A stretch of DNA of 64,000 nt from Pirellulales bacterium. GTDB lineage: Bacteria > Planctomycetota > Planctomycetia > Pirellulales > JAEUIK01. Below the pieces are notes generated by a model. That model saw only the letters and a program-made list of their open reading frames with translations. It was not told the DNA's origin and ran no database searches. Below are positions 10,601 to 18,815 of the stretch, one piece after another. The position numbers were made by a program, and so were the translations under genes. Where the stretch lies: NCBI GenBank assembly GCA_019694455.1, contig JAIBBY010000002.1, positions 155,809 through 219,808 of the forward strand, written 5' to 3'. Each line of letters begins with the position of its first letter. Positions within the stretch are counted from its first letter, which is position 1.

Positions 10601-11649
10601 AAAACGCCGTCGTAGATATGTCGACGCCAGCGTCCCAGATCGCGCCACGGACCAATCAACTCGACGCAGCCCTGCTTGAACGACAGCTTGTGATCGGGGA
10701 TCAGCAAATCAGGATCGAAGCTGTAGCGCCGGCCCAGGCCGTCGCACTCTTTGCACATGCCTTGTGGGCTGTTGAAGCTGAAAAGCTGTGGGCTGGGGGG
10801 CTCGAAACTGAGCGAGCAATGGGTGCAGGCATAATGCGCCGAAAGCTGAATGTCGCTCTTGGCGGCGCGGATGGGGCTGGAGTCTTCCTCGGTGTCGGAT
10901 TCTGGGAGCGGCGCCGCCTTGCTGTTCTCATCGTCGATGGCGATCGTCAGGTTGCCATCGCCCAGCTTCAGCGCGGTCTCGACTGCTTCGGAGAGTCGCG
11001 CGCGAGTGACGCTGCCGGCGACCAGCCGATCGGTGACCACCTCGATGGTGTGCCGCATCTGCCGATTGAGCCGCAAGTCTTCCGAGAGTTGCACCACGCG
11101 GCCATCGACACGCGCCCGGGCGAAACCTTGCTTGCGCAAATCCTCGAACAGGTCGCGGTACTCTCCCTTTTGGTGTTTGATCACCGTGGCCAACACCATG
11201 AACCGCGTGGCTTTGGGCAGGCTCAAGATGCGCTCGATGATCTGCTCGCGGCTTTGCGCCGTGATCGGCCGCGCGCACTTGGGGCAGTGCCCCTGACCCA
11301 CGCGGGCGTAGAGCACGCGCAGATAATCGTAAATTTCGGTGATCGTGCCGACCGTCGAACGAGGATTGTTGCCGCTCGACTTTTGCGAGATGGAGATGGT
11401 CGGGCTCAACCCCGAGATGTGATCGACCTCGGGCTTGGGCATCTGCCCGAGAAACTGACGCGCAAAGGTGGACAAACTCTCGACGTAGCGGCGTTGCCCT
11501 TCGGCGTAGAGCGTGTCGAAGGCGAGAGAGCTTTTGCCCGAGCCGGAAACGCCGGTGAGGCAAATGAGCTGGTTGCGCGGCAATACCAGGCTGACATCGC
11601 GCAGGTTATGCTCGCGAGCGCCTTTGATAACGATATCGGAAGCGGCCAT
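4636..11649 (-). CDS. uvrA: Giant tandem-duplicated excinuclease ABC subunit A with C-terminal repeat extension
   Basis: A 2337-residue protein holding two complete UvrA copies (about 1-990 and 1010-1955), where usual UvrA is about 950. UvrA finds bulky DNA lesions and loads UvrB in nucleotide-excision repair. Each copy has two ABC ATPase domains. Walker A motifs (SGSGKSSL) lie near residues 38, 687, 1042 and 1683, with four LSGGE signatures and four LDEP Walker B motifs, all intact. Each copy also keeps a UvrB-binding region ([14 protein letters not shown]) and CxxC zinc modules, including [11 protein letters not shown]. Chlamydia is known to have a similarly doubled UvrA. Beyond residue 1955 is an extension with two related units starting [11 protein letters not shown] (2029) and [11 protein letters not shown] (2198). 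Each contains WN-type motifs and ends in a helix after a strand rich in E/L. No frameshift is seen. It appears monocistronic. Confidence 0.97.
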   Translation of the reverse strand: MAASDIVIKGAREHNLRDVSLVLPRNQLICLTGVSGSGKSSLAFDTLYAEGQRRYVESLSTFARQFLGQMPKPEVDHISGLSPTISISQKSSGNNPRSTVGTITEIYDYLRVLYARVGQGHCPKCARPITAQSREQIIERILSLPKATRFMVLATVIKHQKGEYRDLFEDLRKQGFARARVDGRVVQLSEDLRLNRQMRHTIEVVTDRLVAGSVTRARLSEAVETALKLGDGNLTIAIDDENSKAAPLPESDTEEDSSPIRAAKSDIQLSAHYACTHCSLSFEPPSPQLFSFNSPQGMCKECDGLGRRYSFDPDLLIPDHKLSFKQGCVELIGPWRDLGRWRRHIYDGVFETLERENGLEPGSILETSWRELDPELVRQILWGTGELHITFTWRHGASGHKYGGTFDGIIPDMLSKYRNSKSGMQRRALEKYMSVIDCEACAGERLNPQARAVRVTSRNSKFTARAALTLPAVCQLAVSEAIDFFEELELDATSAHIAAEALKEIRGRLGFLLNVGLDYLALDRSAPTLSGGESQRIRLASQIGSGLVGVLYILDEPSIGLHPRDNDRLLDTLVRLRDMGNTVVVVEHDEDTMRAADTIIDFGPGPGVRGGELVALGSLDEVVQAKRSVTGKYLSGELTIAVPASRRAGNGHALTVRGARHNNLKGVDVEIPLAKFVCVTGVSGSGKSSLVNDILVEALHRDLNAGNGEPGAHDAIEGLEHLDKLIDIDQSPIGRTPRSNPATYIKLFDDIRALYMQLPEAKKRGYKPGRFSFNVKGGRCEACEGNGSNRLEMDFLADIWVTCPVCEGKRFNRETLQVQFKGKSIADVLEMDVQQALDHFENVPHVRHKLQTLHDVGLDYLKLGQPSPTLSGGEAQRIKLARELVKKSTGRTLYLLDEPTTGLHFADIQLLLKVLQDFVEAGNTVLVVEHNLDVIKTADWLIDLGPEGGEAGGQLVAVGTPESLAACAQSHTGKSLAPHLEVKTSAQRNGRAHQPLAARRRPDEARLARSIKVQGARQHNLKGIDVEIPRDQMTVCCGLSGSGKSSLAMDTIYAEGQRRYVESLSSYARQFVDQMQKPALDHISGLSPAIAIEQKNMGHTPRSTVGTVTEVYDYLRILFARLGQSHCPDCDVPIGTQTADQIIDKIMARPAGAKCYLLAPQEVAVGEKHDALWDELRAAGYQRVRIDGETHSLDALPTIDRRRKHRIEVVVDRLSIKPESRSRIADSVESALALGKGVIGLALVDDDQPESRWETEIHSQHFACDRCGRSFEPLTPHSFSFNTWLGWCPACEGLGVEQGANQATLIHDPRLTLEAGAIDLWPNLNQPLSRAMLAALGAHANVPLDVPFERLSMRQRRALLYGTGEDWIDVPAADAKGRPAGTLFRFQFKGLYPALDEVSRLSQAYRGRLESLTGEVECSTCGGSRLRDDASAVRFRGLTIGEITRLPLGELVAWFMAWKPAGSEKKIAGEIIREIRHRLQFLVDVGLDYLTLGRAAPTLSGGEAQRIRLASQVGSGLTGVLYVLDEPTIGLHPRDNRRLIEALLKLRDLGNTLLVVEHDREVVEQADQLLDFGPGAGEHGGQIVARGTPAAVARQKGSVTGPYLSGGKAIAVPTNRRMSSIAAPVKPKRGARARQAESNEAAPPGGGWIEVIGARHNNLKNISARIPLGAFTAITGVSGSGKSSLVEDVLYNALAKVLHRASTAPAPHESVQGLHLINKVIRVDQQPLGNTPTSNPATYTGVFELIRQLFSQLPEAKLRGYTARRFSFNVAGGRCEACEGNGQIRVEMHFLPDVWVECDTCRGKRYNPETLAVCYKGHSIADVLELPCGRAAELFENIPKIRRVLQTLCDVGLDYVKLGQSAPTLSGGEAQRVKLAAELARPDTGRTLYLLDEPTTGLHFDDLAKLLDVLNRLVDLGNTVVVIEHNLDVIKTADWIIDLGPEAGTAGGHIVAEGTPEDVVSQAQAARKKPARGAKASAAPALYSYTGDMLAPVLAAGPHRPRKLYDFAAAEAERKTDLDIADVGRDTKMPWEVDGRRWHTHDRVGRNGEPCRWDGRILAQVIDRIHDLGEFGATNWNARTVVEICGEKKSEGWFFHAVTGSEWLLTLKFRMAKKTFSRERLIQELNLKPLNELHHLPVYGNESRVKCKQLRGPWQEVQLVVHSLDEIDTPAFWQFLEGAVAGFQKFAKRAQEDPDNIMPWKVLGKKWHFSRRGFPPGKKIDWETELLEELFELLSEVAPDGQFLWNNQQVVHLVAPGQSEPWASVFTKRRTGVELVLSGPKGRFALGRVAELGHDRQLTSDRARDQFKLEFRTLDDLARGDLADFLRQHLAELTAAA

Positions 11650-11833
11650 CCGGGGCGCCGTCGGGGGAGAGTGGAGAGTCCAGGTTCCGCTGGAGATAGA
11701 CCCGAATTGTAGGAAACTGGAATACGACGGGACAGGGCGCGGAAGTTAGAGAATCGCCCTGCGCCATGTTCGCTGGTCGCAGGTGGCCAAGTATTCTCAC
11801 GTCAATTTGGCGAGTTGCCGCATGGTGGTCGCT

Positions 11834-12652
11834 TCACCACGGGGAGGACCCCGATCCTCCTTGCAATTGCTGATAGCTGTTGAAGGCCATCATGCCAAAG
11901 AGGATCGTCATGTAGATTTGGCCGCTGATCAGTCCGAAGACGGCCAACAATCCACCGGCGAGCACACTCAGCCAGAGCGATTGTCGCAAGCCGCGCCAAG
12001 AATCGAGTGAGATGAAGATGTGCCGAGCGATCTGGCCGCCGTCGAGCGGATAGACCGGAAACAGATTGATGACGCCCCAGCCAATGTTGACAAACAGCAG
12101 AAACGACACCAGTTCCCACAGTCGCTCGTTGTCGATCGACGGTCCGCTGCCGATCTGGTAGCCAAAGAGACCAATCGAGTGCTGCGTGGCCGCGACGATG
12201 GCGATCACAATTCCGGCGAGCAAAAAGCCCGCGCCGGGACCGGCCAATAAGACCGCGATCTCTTGCCGTGCGGAGAGTCCGCCGGCGCGATACGACGCCA
12301 ATCCTCCCAAGCTATAAAGGGTGATCCAGGGCTGACGTCGGTAATAACGCGCCACTAGCGCATGCCCTAACTCGTGCGCTAGCACAGAGACGAACACCAC
12401 GGCGACCCAGATCATCAAGGCGCCTGGCTCCTGCACGTTCATTCCAAACAACAACGCGACCAGCCAAAAGCTCCAGTGGACGCGCACCGGAATATCGAAC
12501 AGGCGAAAGTTGAGGTCATACGGGCTGCGCGAGGGTTCAAAGAGCACGATGCGTGTCCGTCGGCGGAAGTGGGTGGCGAATTGTGCGGCGATACCGATAC
12601 GGGAAGTATTCACCGTGGCGAGAGTACTGCTCGACGCGATACTCAACTTCAC
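11834..12652 (-). CDS. Site-2 protease family (M50) membrane metalloprotease
   Basis: A 272-residue polytopic membrane protein. HELGH at residues 93-97 in a membrane helix gives the zinc ligands and catalytic Glu. LFPVYPLDGGQ near 196-206 supplies the third ligand (Asp in the LDGG motif). A GPGAGF motif lies in the intervening helix. These are the defining elements of intramembrane zinc proteases of the M50/rhomboid-like SpoIVFB group. They cleave membrane-spanning substrates during signalling or clear protein fragments. No PDZ or CBS domain is present. The first about 40 residues look non-conserved, so the true start could be downstream. No partner anti-sigma factor is encoded nearby, so the substrate is unknown. 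Confidence 0.92.
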   Translation of the reverse strand: MKLSIASSSTLATVNTSRIGIAAQFATHFRRRTRIVLFEPSRSPYDLNFRLFDIPVRVHWSFWLVALLFGMNVQEPGALMIWVAVVFVSVLAHELGHALVARYYRRQPWITLYSLGGLASYRAGGLSARQEIAVLLAGPGAGFLLAGIVIAIVAATQHSIGLFGYQIGSGPSIDNERLWELVSFLLFVNIGWGVINLFPVYPLDGGQIARHIFISLDSWRGLRQSLWLSVLAGGLLAVFGLISGQIYMTILFGMMAFNSYQQLQGGSGSSPW

Positions 12653-12766
12653 GTCGGCAGCGCCTGATCTGGCCGTAGCAGCGTAGCCGCGCTCATCGCC
12701 AGAGGGAAGAAAGCCGCGAGGGTTTTCTTACCGCAGGCGGGCGGTGTAACAGGCAGGTCGAGCGGT

Positions 12767-14140
12767 TCAAGTCGCCGCGCGGCCGGCGATTGTGGACGAC
12801 TTCCGAGCCACCGTCTTGGCAGGCAGAAAATGCGGGCGCGGAATGATGCGCGGTCGGGCGTCGAGCACCGACAAGATGTAGCTGGCCGCCGTGTCCGACG
12901 CGCCGCTGTGCGCCACCTGAGCCTTGAGTTCGGCCAGCAGCGATTGCGAATGGGCGCGGGCTTCGGCGTCGGTGAGCCAGGCAATCACGTGGTTGGCCAA
13001 ATCCTGCGCGCGATCTTGCCAGGTAAGGTATTCGGGGAACGGCACGCGGTCGGCGCCGGGCGCTTGGGGGTCATAGGGCGAGAGATCGTTGGGGTACAAC
13101 TCGTCGGCGGCGAGCAGGTTGACCAGCGTGATGTATTTGACGCGGCGGAACTTCGACTGCACCCAATACGCCGCGCGGCTGATGTAGTAGATCACCGTGG
13201 TCGGCCTGCCGTAGTACAACAGTTCCAGCGACACCGAGCCAGAAACCGCGATGCAGCACTCGGCCAGGTGAATCAGTTCCGGCGTCTTCTTCACATAGAC
13301 GTCGGCGGGCAGGCCCGACTGGGCAAGTAGCCGCTGGGCCATCTCGGCCTGCGCGGGCTTGAAGCTGGCGATGGCAAAGCGCGCTTGCGGCACGCGCGAC
13401 AGCACAATCGCCGCCGCTTTGAGTTGCCAGCGCAGATTTTCTAACACTTCTTGATTGCGCGAGCCGGGCAAGATCGCCACCAACGGTCCCGGCTTGGCGC
13501 GCTGCGCCGCGACAAACTCTTGATCGAGTGGATGCTGGCGCACCTCGTCGAAAAACGGATGCCCGACGAAGTGGGCGTTGCAGCCGCGCTGGCGAAACCA
13601 GGCTTCTTCAAACGGCAGGCTACAGAGGACATGATCGACGAAGCGGCGCATCTTTTTGACGCGCCAACTGCCCCAGGCCCAAATCTGCGGCGGCGCGTAG
13701 TAAAACACCGGGATGCCGTGCGCCTTGGCGCGGCGGGCGATCCACCAGTTGAAGCCGGGATAATCAACCAGCACCACGGCGTCTGGCGGCGAGTGGCGAA
13801 AGTAGCGATCGGCGCGGCTGACGAGATTCAGAAACTTGTGAATGTTGAGCAGCACGCGCAAGAACCACATGACGGCCAGCGCGGTGAGATCGACATGTAA
13901 CTGGCAGCCCGCCTCGGCCATCTTGGGGCCGCCGTAGCCCATGAACTGGCAATTAGGCTGATGGCGACGAATGGCGCGCATCAGGTTGGCGGCGTGCAGG
14001 TCTCCACTAGGCTCGCCAGCGGAGAAAAAGATGCGGACCGGCTTGAGCGAATCGACGCGCGTCTGCCGTCCGTCGCGCGATCGCATTTTGCGCGACGCAT
14101 GGGGCTGGTCATGAAAGAACCGCTGCTCGGGGCGAGTCAT
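12767..14140 (-). CDS. lpxB: Lipid-A-disaccharide synthase
   Basis: A 457-residue GT19 glycosyltransferase that condenses UDP-2,3-diacylglucosamine with lipid X to form the lipid A disaccharide. Diagnostic stretches are FFSAGEPSGDLHAANL at the N-terminus, YYAPPQIWAWG, VGHPFFDE, AILPGSRNQEV, and AVSGSVSLELLYYGRPTTVIY in the UDP-sugar-binding half. The ATG at 14138-14140 overlaps the upstream glycosyltransferase stop as ATGA, which favours it over an upstream extension to 14314; ATG 14086 is a further option. The C-terminal about 45 residues exceed the usual length. It acts at the inner membrane surface. Its presence supports lipid A synthesis in this organism. Confidence 0.95.
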   Translation of the reverse strand: MTRPEQRFFHDQPHASRKMRSRDGRQTRVDSLKPVRIFFSAGEPSGDLHAANLMRAIRRHQPNCQFMGYGGPKMAEAGCQLHVDLTALAVMWFLRVLLNIHKFLNLVSRADRYFRHSPPDAVVLVDYPGFNWWIARRAKAHGIPVFYYAPPQIWAWGSWRVKKMRRFVDHVLCSLPFEEAWFRQRGCNAHFVGHPFFDEVRQHPLDQEFVAAQRAKPGPLVAILPGSRNQEVLENLRWQLKAAAIVLSRVPQARFAIASFKPAQAEMAQRLLAQSGLPADVYVKKTPELIHLAECCIAVSGSVSLELLYYGRPTTVIYYISRAAYWVQSKFRRVKYITLVNLLAADELYPNDLSPYDPQAPGADRVPFPEYLTWQDRAQDLANHVIAWLTDAEARAHSQSLLAELKAQVAHSGASDTAASYILSVLDARPRIIPRPHFLPAKTVARKSSTIAGRAAT

Positions 14141-14922
14141 CGCTGGATTCGCTCCGGACGCGTGGCGGTTTCTGTGCGGCCGATCGCTGCGGGACCGGCC
14201 AACGGGTGCGCTGCGTCGATCCGCACACCTTCGGGCATGGCGCCGCAAGTGTCCGCTGTCAGCGCAGCGGCGGCGCGCGGCGCCGACCACCAGGCATGCG
14301 CCACCTGCAACCAACGGGTGCGGCCGACCGGCCAGACGCCGCGCTCATCGCTGTTCCAGTCGATGGGCGATTCACCCACGCGATAACCTGCGCGGGCGAT
14401 CAGCGTGGGGAGCCAGGTCAAGCGTCCGCGTTCGATCGGCATGGCGCATAGCGCCTCGCGCCGCGCGGCCCACACATGGCAACCGGTGTCGCGCGCTGGT
14501 CCGCCGCAAAGTCGCTGCGGCGCGGCCAGCAGGCGAATGAGAAACTTGCGCCACCCCGTCGCGCGGCGCACGCCGCAAACCAGGTCGTGCCGCGCCAGAC
14601 GCTGCGCCATGCGCTCGACGCAGCCGGGCGAGTAACCGCAGGCGTCAAAGATCAACAGCGCGTCGTGCTGGGCAAGCTGAACGCCGGCGGCGATCGCCGA
14701 CTCGACTCCTGCGCCGGACGATAGGGCGAGATAGCGCACTTTGGGAAACGACGCCAACCCAGCTTGCAAGCGTTTGCGAGCTGGCTCTGGCAGGTGATCG
14801 TCGATCACGATGATTTCGCTGGCGGCGGCCGCGCGCGCCAGCGCTTGCTCAAGCGACGCAAGCCGCGGCAGCAGCCGTTCGGGCGCGTCGTGATGCGGAA
14901 TGATGACGGAGAGAGCGACCAT
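14137..14922 (-). CDS. Glycosyltransferase family 2
   Basis: A 261-residue GT-A fold protein. The N-terminus LSVIIPHHDAPERL is the classical GT2 first strand and nucleotide loop. EIIVIDDHL carries the DD of the second strand. ALLIFDACGYSPGC stands where the DxD-like sugar-nucleotide motif is expected. No membrane segment is obvious, so it is probably a cytosolic or membrane-associated transferase. It is followed by lpxB with an ATGA overlap, which suggests translational coupling and a role in lipid A or another surface glycan. That role is inference from context. Donor and acceptor cannot be read from sequence. The upstream 157-base gap to the divergent ABC gene holds both promoters. Confidence 0.88.
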   Translation of the reverse strand: MVALSVIIPHHDAPERLLPRLASLEQALARAAAASEIIVIDDHLPEPARKRLQAGLASFPKVRYLALSSGAGVESAIAAGVQLAQHDALLIFDACGYSPGCVERMAQRLARHDLVCGVRRATGWRKFLIRLLAAPQRLCGGPARDTGCHVWAARREALCAMPIERGRLTWLPTLIARAGYRVGESPIDWNSDERGVWPVGRTRWLQVAHAWWSAPRAAAALTADTCGAMPEGVRIDAAHPLAGPAAIGRTETATRPERIQR

Positions 14923-15032
14923 CCTAGTCGACCAAGCGCGTCCTTACTGGAGACGAAGCGGACAGAAGTATCCCAGAAGTCGCGCCGCGCACAAAGTGCA
15001 GTTTGAGCCGCGAATCAGCGCGCATTTTGGAC

Positions 15033-15038
15033 TACAAT
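15033..15038 (+). promoter_or_regulatory. Putative -10 box (TACAAT) for the sugar ABC ATPase
   Basis: TACAAT lies 41 bases before the chosen GTG at 15080 in the divergent gap after the glycosyltransferase gene. No convincing -35 is visible at 17 bases. It matches the recurrent TA(C/G)AAT hexamers of this window. Confidence 0.4.
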
Positions 15039-15079
15039 AGCCGGCCGCAAACGTGTTCTCCGTATGGAGTTTCGCTGTC

Positions 15080-16591
15080 GTGAACTTGACGCCCGTCATT
15101 TCGGTTCGCCGCGTCACCAAGCGCTATCCGGGCGTCACCGCGTTGTCGGAGGTGAGCTTCGATGTGCTGGCCGGCGAGTTGCACGCGATCGTCGGAGAAA
15201 ATGGCGCCGGCAAGAGCACGCTGATGAAGATCCTGGCGGGCGTGATTCCCGACTATGAAGGGGAGTTGGTGCTGCGCGGCGCGGCGGCGCGCTTTGCCGA
15301 CACCCGCGCGGCGGAAGCGGCGGGCGTGTCGATCATTCACCAGGAGCTGAATCTGGTCGAGGAACTTTCGGCCGCCGCCAATATCTTTCTCGGCCGCGAA
15401 CTGCGCACCCGTTGGGGTCTGCTGGACGAAGCCGCCATGCGCCGCCAGGCCGCCGCGCTGCTCGCCGAACTGGAATGCGAGGCGCCGGTCGATTGTCCGG
15501 TGGGCCGGCTGCGCGTGGGAGATCAGCAACTGGTGGAGATCGCCAAGGCGCTATCGCTGGCGACCGACATTCTCATCATGGACGAACCGACCAGCGCGCT
15601 CACCGAGAGCGAGGTCGAGCGGCTCTATCGAGTGATCGATCGACTGCGCGCTCGTGGCGTGACGATCCTGTATATCTCGCACAAGATGACCGAAATCTTT
15701 CGACTAGCCGATCGCATTACCGTGCTCCGCGATGGCAAGCTGGTGCAAACGCTCGAGCGCTCGGCGGCCAACCCGACGATGCTCGCCCATCTGATGGTCG
15801 GCCGCGAAATCGAAACGGCCGATCTGGGACAACGCCCAGCGCCGGGCGAGGTGGTGCTGCGCGCGGTTGGATTGTCGTTGCCGTGGCCCGGACATGCCCG
15901 CGCGTGGCGCTTGCGCGATGTGAGTTTTGAGCTGCGGCGCGGAGAGATATTGGGCATCGCCGGGCTGATGGGGGCTGGCCGCACCGAACTGCTGGAGTGC
16001 TTGTTTGGCGCGGCGAGCGAGCCGCCCAGCGGCCGCATCGAACTCGAAGGACGGCCGGCGCGCTTTGCTCATCCGGCCGCGGCGCGGCGCGCCGGCGTGG
16101 CGCTGGTGACCGAAGACCGCAAGCGACTCGGCATCTTCGCGCAACTCGATGTGGGGCGCAACATCACCATGTGCACGCTCCGCGAGCTGGCCCAGGGGGG
16201 CATGGTCTCGGGCACGGCCGAACGCCGCGCAGCGCGCGAAGCGGTGGAACGACTCAGCGTGAAAACCGCGGCGCTGGAGTCGGCCATCACCAGCCTCTCC
16301 GGGGGCAATCAACAAAAAGCGATCATCGGCCGCTGGCTGTTGACGCGTCCCAAGGTGCTGTTGCTCGACGATCCCACCCGCGGCGTCGATGTGGGGGCCA
16401 AAGCCGAAATTTATCGCTTGATCGATCAGCTCTCGCGCGAGGGGTTGGCCATCATCGTCACGTCGAGCGAACTGCCGGAACTGTTGACGCTGGCCGATCG
16501 CATTCTGGTGCTGGCCGAGGGGCGAGTGACCGCGGAACTAGCCCGCGCCGAGGCGACCGAACAGCGCATCATGGAAGCGGCGACGGCGTGA
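15080..16591 (+). CDS. Sugar ABC transporter ATP-binding protein (RbsA/MglA type)
   Basis: A 503-residue protein with two fused ABC ATPase domains, typical of carbohydrate importers. The first has Walker A GENGAGKST (about 39-47), Q-loop HQELNLVEEL and Walker B LIMDEPTSALTE. Its signature region reads RVGDQQLVEIAKAL, degenerate as is usual in this family. The second half has GLMGAGRTELLE (degenerate Walker A), LSGGNQQKAIIGRWLL and LLLDDPTRGVDVGAKAEIY. These proteins power ribose, galactose or similar sugar uptake together with a permease and a periplasmic binding protein. Neither partner is adjacent. The GTG at 15080 is preferred to GTG 15053 because GGAG (15066-15069) lies 10 bases upstream. 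Confidence 0.93.
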   Translation: MNLTPVISVRRVTKRYPGVTALSEVSFDVLAGELHAIVGENGAGKSTLMKILAGVIPDYEGELVLRGAAARFADTRAAEAAGVSIIHQELNLVEELSAAANIFLGRELRTRWGLLDEAAMRRQAAALLAELECEAPVDCPVGRLRVGDQQLVEIAKALSLATDILIMDEPTSALTESEVERLYRVIDRLRARGVTILYISHKMTEIFRLADRITVLRDGKLVQTLERSAANPTMLAHLMVGREIETADLGQRPAPGEVVLRAVGLSLPWPGHARAWRLRDVSFELRRGEILGIAGLMGAGRTELLECLFGAASEPPSGRIELEGRPARFAHPAAARRAGVALVTEDRKRLGIFAQLDVGRNITMCTLRELAQGGMVSGTAERRAAREAVERLSVKTAALESAITSLSGGNQQKAIIGRWLLTRPKVLLLDDPTRGVDVGAKAEIYRLIDQLSREGLAIIVTSSELPELLTLADRILVLAEGRVTAELARAEATEQRIMEAATA

Positions 16592-16648
16592 AGCCGCGCG
16601 TGGATGCAACACTCAAGCATCGACAAATCAAGAGGGGCGAAGCCACGG

Positions 16649-17098
16649 CTACTTCGACCACGCGCGATGCTGCTTGGCGATCCAATCTTCGACCAGCACC
16701 TGCAGCGCTTCGGTCTGGCGGACGATCTCGTCGGTATCTGCTCTTGAGGCTACATTGGCCCGGTCGTAATCGATTTCGTTTCGTTTTCGGCGGCACACCT
16801 CAAAGTACTTCGCCAATGGCGCCGCCGCCGCGCCGACACAGTGAGGAAGCGCCTCGAAGGCGGTGACATGGTGGCCCCCCGAGCGCGAATCGAGACGATA
16901 ACCAGCGCAGGCCAGCGCCATTTTGGCCAAGAGCAATGCGGCGCCGTACGCGGTGATGAACCGGGTATCGTCAGAAATTGAGGTTGAACCAGCGTCCGCC
17001 AGCTTAACGTCGACTCCGCCCCGTAGTTCGTCGATTTCTTGCTTGCTTGTCTTGTGGGGCTTTAGCCGGCCGTCGGCTTGCAGCTTCTTTAAGGTCAT
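16649..17098 (-). CDS. HEPN domain protein, putative toxin of an MNT/HEPN pair
   Basis: A 149-residue, mostly helical protein. The final third contains CRRKRNEIDYDR, a HEPN-type RN-x3-Y motif. In canonical HEPN ribonucleases the motif is R-x4-6-H; here the His position is Tyr. The start ATG 17096-17098 lies 95 bases inside the end of the upstream nucleotidyltransferase gene, so the two are probably translationally coupled. HEPN/MNT pairs act as toxin-antitoxin modules in which the nucleotidyltransferase neutralises the HEPN protein, in studied type VII cases by AMPylation. Assignment as toxin is inference. It converges on the ABC ATPase gene with 57 bases between. Confidence 0.82.
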   Translation of the reverse strand: MTLKKLQADGRLKPHKTSKQEIDELRGGVDVKLADAGSTSISDDTRFITAYGAALLLAKMALACAGYRLDSRSGGHHVTAFEALPHCVGAAAAPLAKYFEVCRRKRNEIDYDRANVASRADTDEIVRQTEALQVLVEDWIAKQHRAWSK

Positions 17099-17678
17099 CC
17101 ACGGCGCCGATCAAAAAGACCTTTGCGGGATCCGCCAACAGGGCACGCACAAAATGATTGCCTTGGCGATTCTTTTCCGCAAGTTCGTCAACAGGATAGA
17201 CCGTGGGATTGACTGGTCGCCCTGTTTCCTTCTCGGCCTTGGCGAGCGCTGGCAGCAAATCCATCGTGGTCACGTCCCCCACCACCATCAGGTCGATGTC
17301 GCTGCCAGATTGTTCCTGCTGGCGTGCGACCGAACCATAGATGAAAGCGCAAGCAATTCTGTTGCGGAGCGGCTCAAGCGCCGTCGCAAGAATCACCGGA
17401 ATTCCCATCGTCTTGCGAATGAGCGCGGCAAGCTCGGGCAAGAAGGGACAGGCAGGATCGGGCGCAAAATAAACTTGTCGCCCTTCGGTTCGTCGGCGCA
17501 AGATGCCCGCCTTGACCAAAAGCGCTAGTTCGCGGTGCAGGTGCGCGGGCGCGCAACCAAGTTGCCGGGCGAGTTCGCTCAAATACCACTCGCGCTTGGG
17601 ATGCAGCAGAAACGTCGCCAGCACTCGCTGGCGAACGTGCGGAAAGAGCAGCGCGCCGGTCGACGAGACTTTAATCAT
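17004..17678 (-). CDS. Winged-helix / minimal nucleotidyltransferase fusion, putative antitoxin-autorepressor
   Basis: A 224-residue protein. Residues about 8-75 form a winged helix-turn-helix: WYLSELARQLG, then HLHRELALLVKAGILRR and a wing with RQVYFA. Residues about 90-190 form a minimal nucleotidyltransferase with IYGSVARQQEQSGSDIDLMV, matching the GS-x10-DxD active site of MntA-type enzymes. The downstream HEPN gene overlaps its 3' end by 95 bases. The start ATG 17676-17678 lies 8 bases after a TATACT box buried in a palindrome, so the winged helix very likely binds that palindrome and represses the operon. Classical MntA antitoxins are shorter and lack the N-terminal DNA-binding domain. 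The basic C-terminal tail (RRTTGRSRR) is encoded in the overlap. Confidence 0.88.
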   Translation of the reverse strand: MIKVSSTGALLFPHVRQRVLATFLLHPKREWYLSELARQLGCAPAHLHRELALLVKAGILRRRTEGRQVYFAPDPACPFLPELAALIRKTMGIPVILATALEPLRNRIACAFIYGSVARQQEQSGSDIDLMVVGDVTTMDLLPALAKAEKETGRPVNPTVYPVDELAEKNRQGNHFVRALLADPAKVFLIGAVDDLKEAASRRPAKAPQDKQARNRRTTGRSRR

Positions 17679-17679
17679 A

Positions 17680-17699
17680 TAGGGAAAGTATATTCCCTA
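17680..17699 (-). promoter_or_regulatory. Palindromic operator of the wHTH-MNT/HEPN operon
   Basis: A perfect inverted repeat: TAGGGAA (17680-17686), six-base spacer, TTCCCTA (17693-17699). The spacer is exactly the TATACT -10 box on the minus strand, so an occupied operator would block polymerase. It ends one base before the start codon. Confidence 0.75.
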
Positions 17700-17715
17700 A
17701 AAAGTAAACTAGCAA
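17687..17715 (-). promoter_or_regulatory. Promoter of the wHTH-MNT/HEPN operon
   Basis: On the minus strand, TTGCTA (17715-17710) is a 4/6 match to the -35 consensus, followed by a 17-base spacer and TATACT (17692-17687), a 5/6 match to the -10 consensus. The -35 overlaps the stop codon of the upstream hydrolase gene. The start codon begins 8 bases after the -10, so the mRNA would be leaderless or nearly so. Confidence 0.65.
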
Positions 17716-18815
17716 ATCAGACCCAGGTCTTCGTACAGCGCTTCCAAAAACCGTTTGATGCGGGCTTGATGCGCCGCTTCGCCCGGCATGCCGTTGAAGG
17801 CGACCGCCACCACAAGCTGAAACTCTGGATCGGCGAAGGCGGCCGACGACTGGCTGCCGCTGTGGCCAAAGGCGCTATCCGAAGCGAGGCGGCCGTAGCC
17901 ATACGGCACGTCTTCCACGCCATATTGTTTGCTGTCGCAGATGATGCCGAGCCCCCAATCGACGACGGCCCGAAACGTGAGATCGAACCTGCCTTGCCGC
18001 ACTCGCGAGGTCATCAGCCTCACGGTTTGCGGCGTCAGAACGTTGTCACCGCCGGCGAGCAGCGCCTCGTAGAACCGCCCTAGCTCGCGAATGGGCCCCT
18101 GTGTGTTGCCCCCTGGCGCGCATTGCATAGCGCCCGTTTCGGTGGAAAAGAAGTGCGCGGGTCGATCCCCCTTTTCGGTGTTGAACATCGGCGCGATGCG
18201 ATCGCCGTAGGCTTGATATTGCTCGCGTGGCAGGCCAACCCAGGTATCGCGCATGCCCAGCGGCAGCAGCACGGCGTCGCGCAGATGCTCTCCCGGCGGA
18301 CGACCGACCACCCGCCGCACGATCTCGCCGAGGATGTGCCAACTGGTGTAGGGATGGTAGCCCGCCGTCTCGCCGATAATCCAATTTTTCTCCAACTTCA
18401 TGGCGCAGATGCGCGCAATCACCACGGCCTGCGGCGTGTCGTCGTGTCCGATGGCCGCCCAGCGAAAGCCGCCGGTGTGCGTCAACAAATGCTCGATGGT
18501 GATCGGCGCCTTGCCGTTTTGGCCAAACTCGGGGATGAACGTTTCGACGCGATCGTCCAATCGCAACTGACCGCGCTCCATGAGTTGCAAAATGGCGACG
18601 GCGGTGAGCGGCTTGCCCGCCGAGAGCCACAGCAGCAGCGAGTCGCGCGTCATGGCGCTGCCGGGGCGGCTTTCTCCCAGGCCGAGATCGGCCAGCGTTT
18701 GCCCGCCGCGAGAAACATACACTTGCGCGCCAGTGTGATGCCCGGCCGCGGCCTCCGCTTGATAGACGGCCGTCGCGCGGGGAAAATCGCGAGCAAAATC
18801 TGCGATGTTGTTCAT
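17709..18815 (-). CDS. Serine hydrolase, beta-lactamase / class C PBP-like fold
   Basis: A 368-residue protein of the beta-lactamase-fold esterase group. The nucleophile motif S65-A-G-K68 (WLSAGKPLT) matches SxxK. LLTHTGGF is the typical conserved loop, GYHPYTSWHILGEIV carries the expected second-motif Tyr, and FGHSGSQSSAAFADPE near the C-terminus corresponds to the HxG-type third motif. These proteins are esterases, D-aminopeptidases or broad hydrolases. No signal peptide is evident, so it is probably cytosolic. The ATG (18813-18815) overlaps the rsmE stop as ATGA, indicating co-translation. The substrate is unknown. Confidence 0.88.
   Translation of the reverse strand: MNNIADFARDFPRATAVYQAEAAAGHHTGAQVYVSRGGQTLADLGLGESRPGSAMTRDSLLLWLSAGKPLTAVAILQLMERGQLRLDDRVETFIPEFGQNGKAPITIEHLLTHTGGFRWAAIGHDDTPQAVVIARICAMKLEKNWIIGETAGYHPYTSWHILGEIVRRVVGRPPGEHLRDAVLLPLGMRDTWVGLPREQYQAYGDRIAPMFNTEKGDRPAHFFSTETGAMQCAPGGNTQGPIRELGRFYEALLAGGDNVLTPQTVRLMTSRVRQGRFDLTFRAVVDWGLGIICDSKQYGVEDVPYGYGRLASDSAFGHSGSQSSAAFADPEFQLVVAVAFNGMPGEAAHQARIKRFLEALYEDLGLIC

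Noticed and set aside
14140..14314. Longer lpxB start at 14314
   Set aside because: It would run through the end of the upstream glycosyltransferase gene in another frame with no conserved LpxB residues. The ATGA overlap supports 14140.
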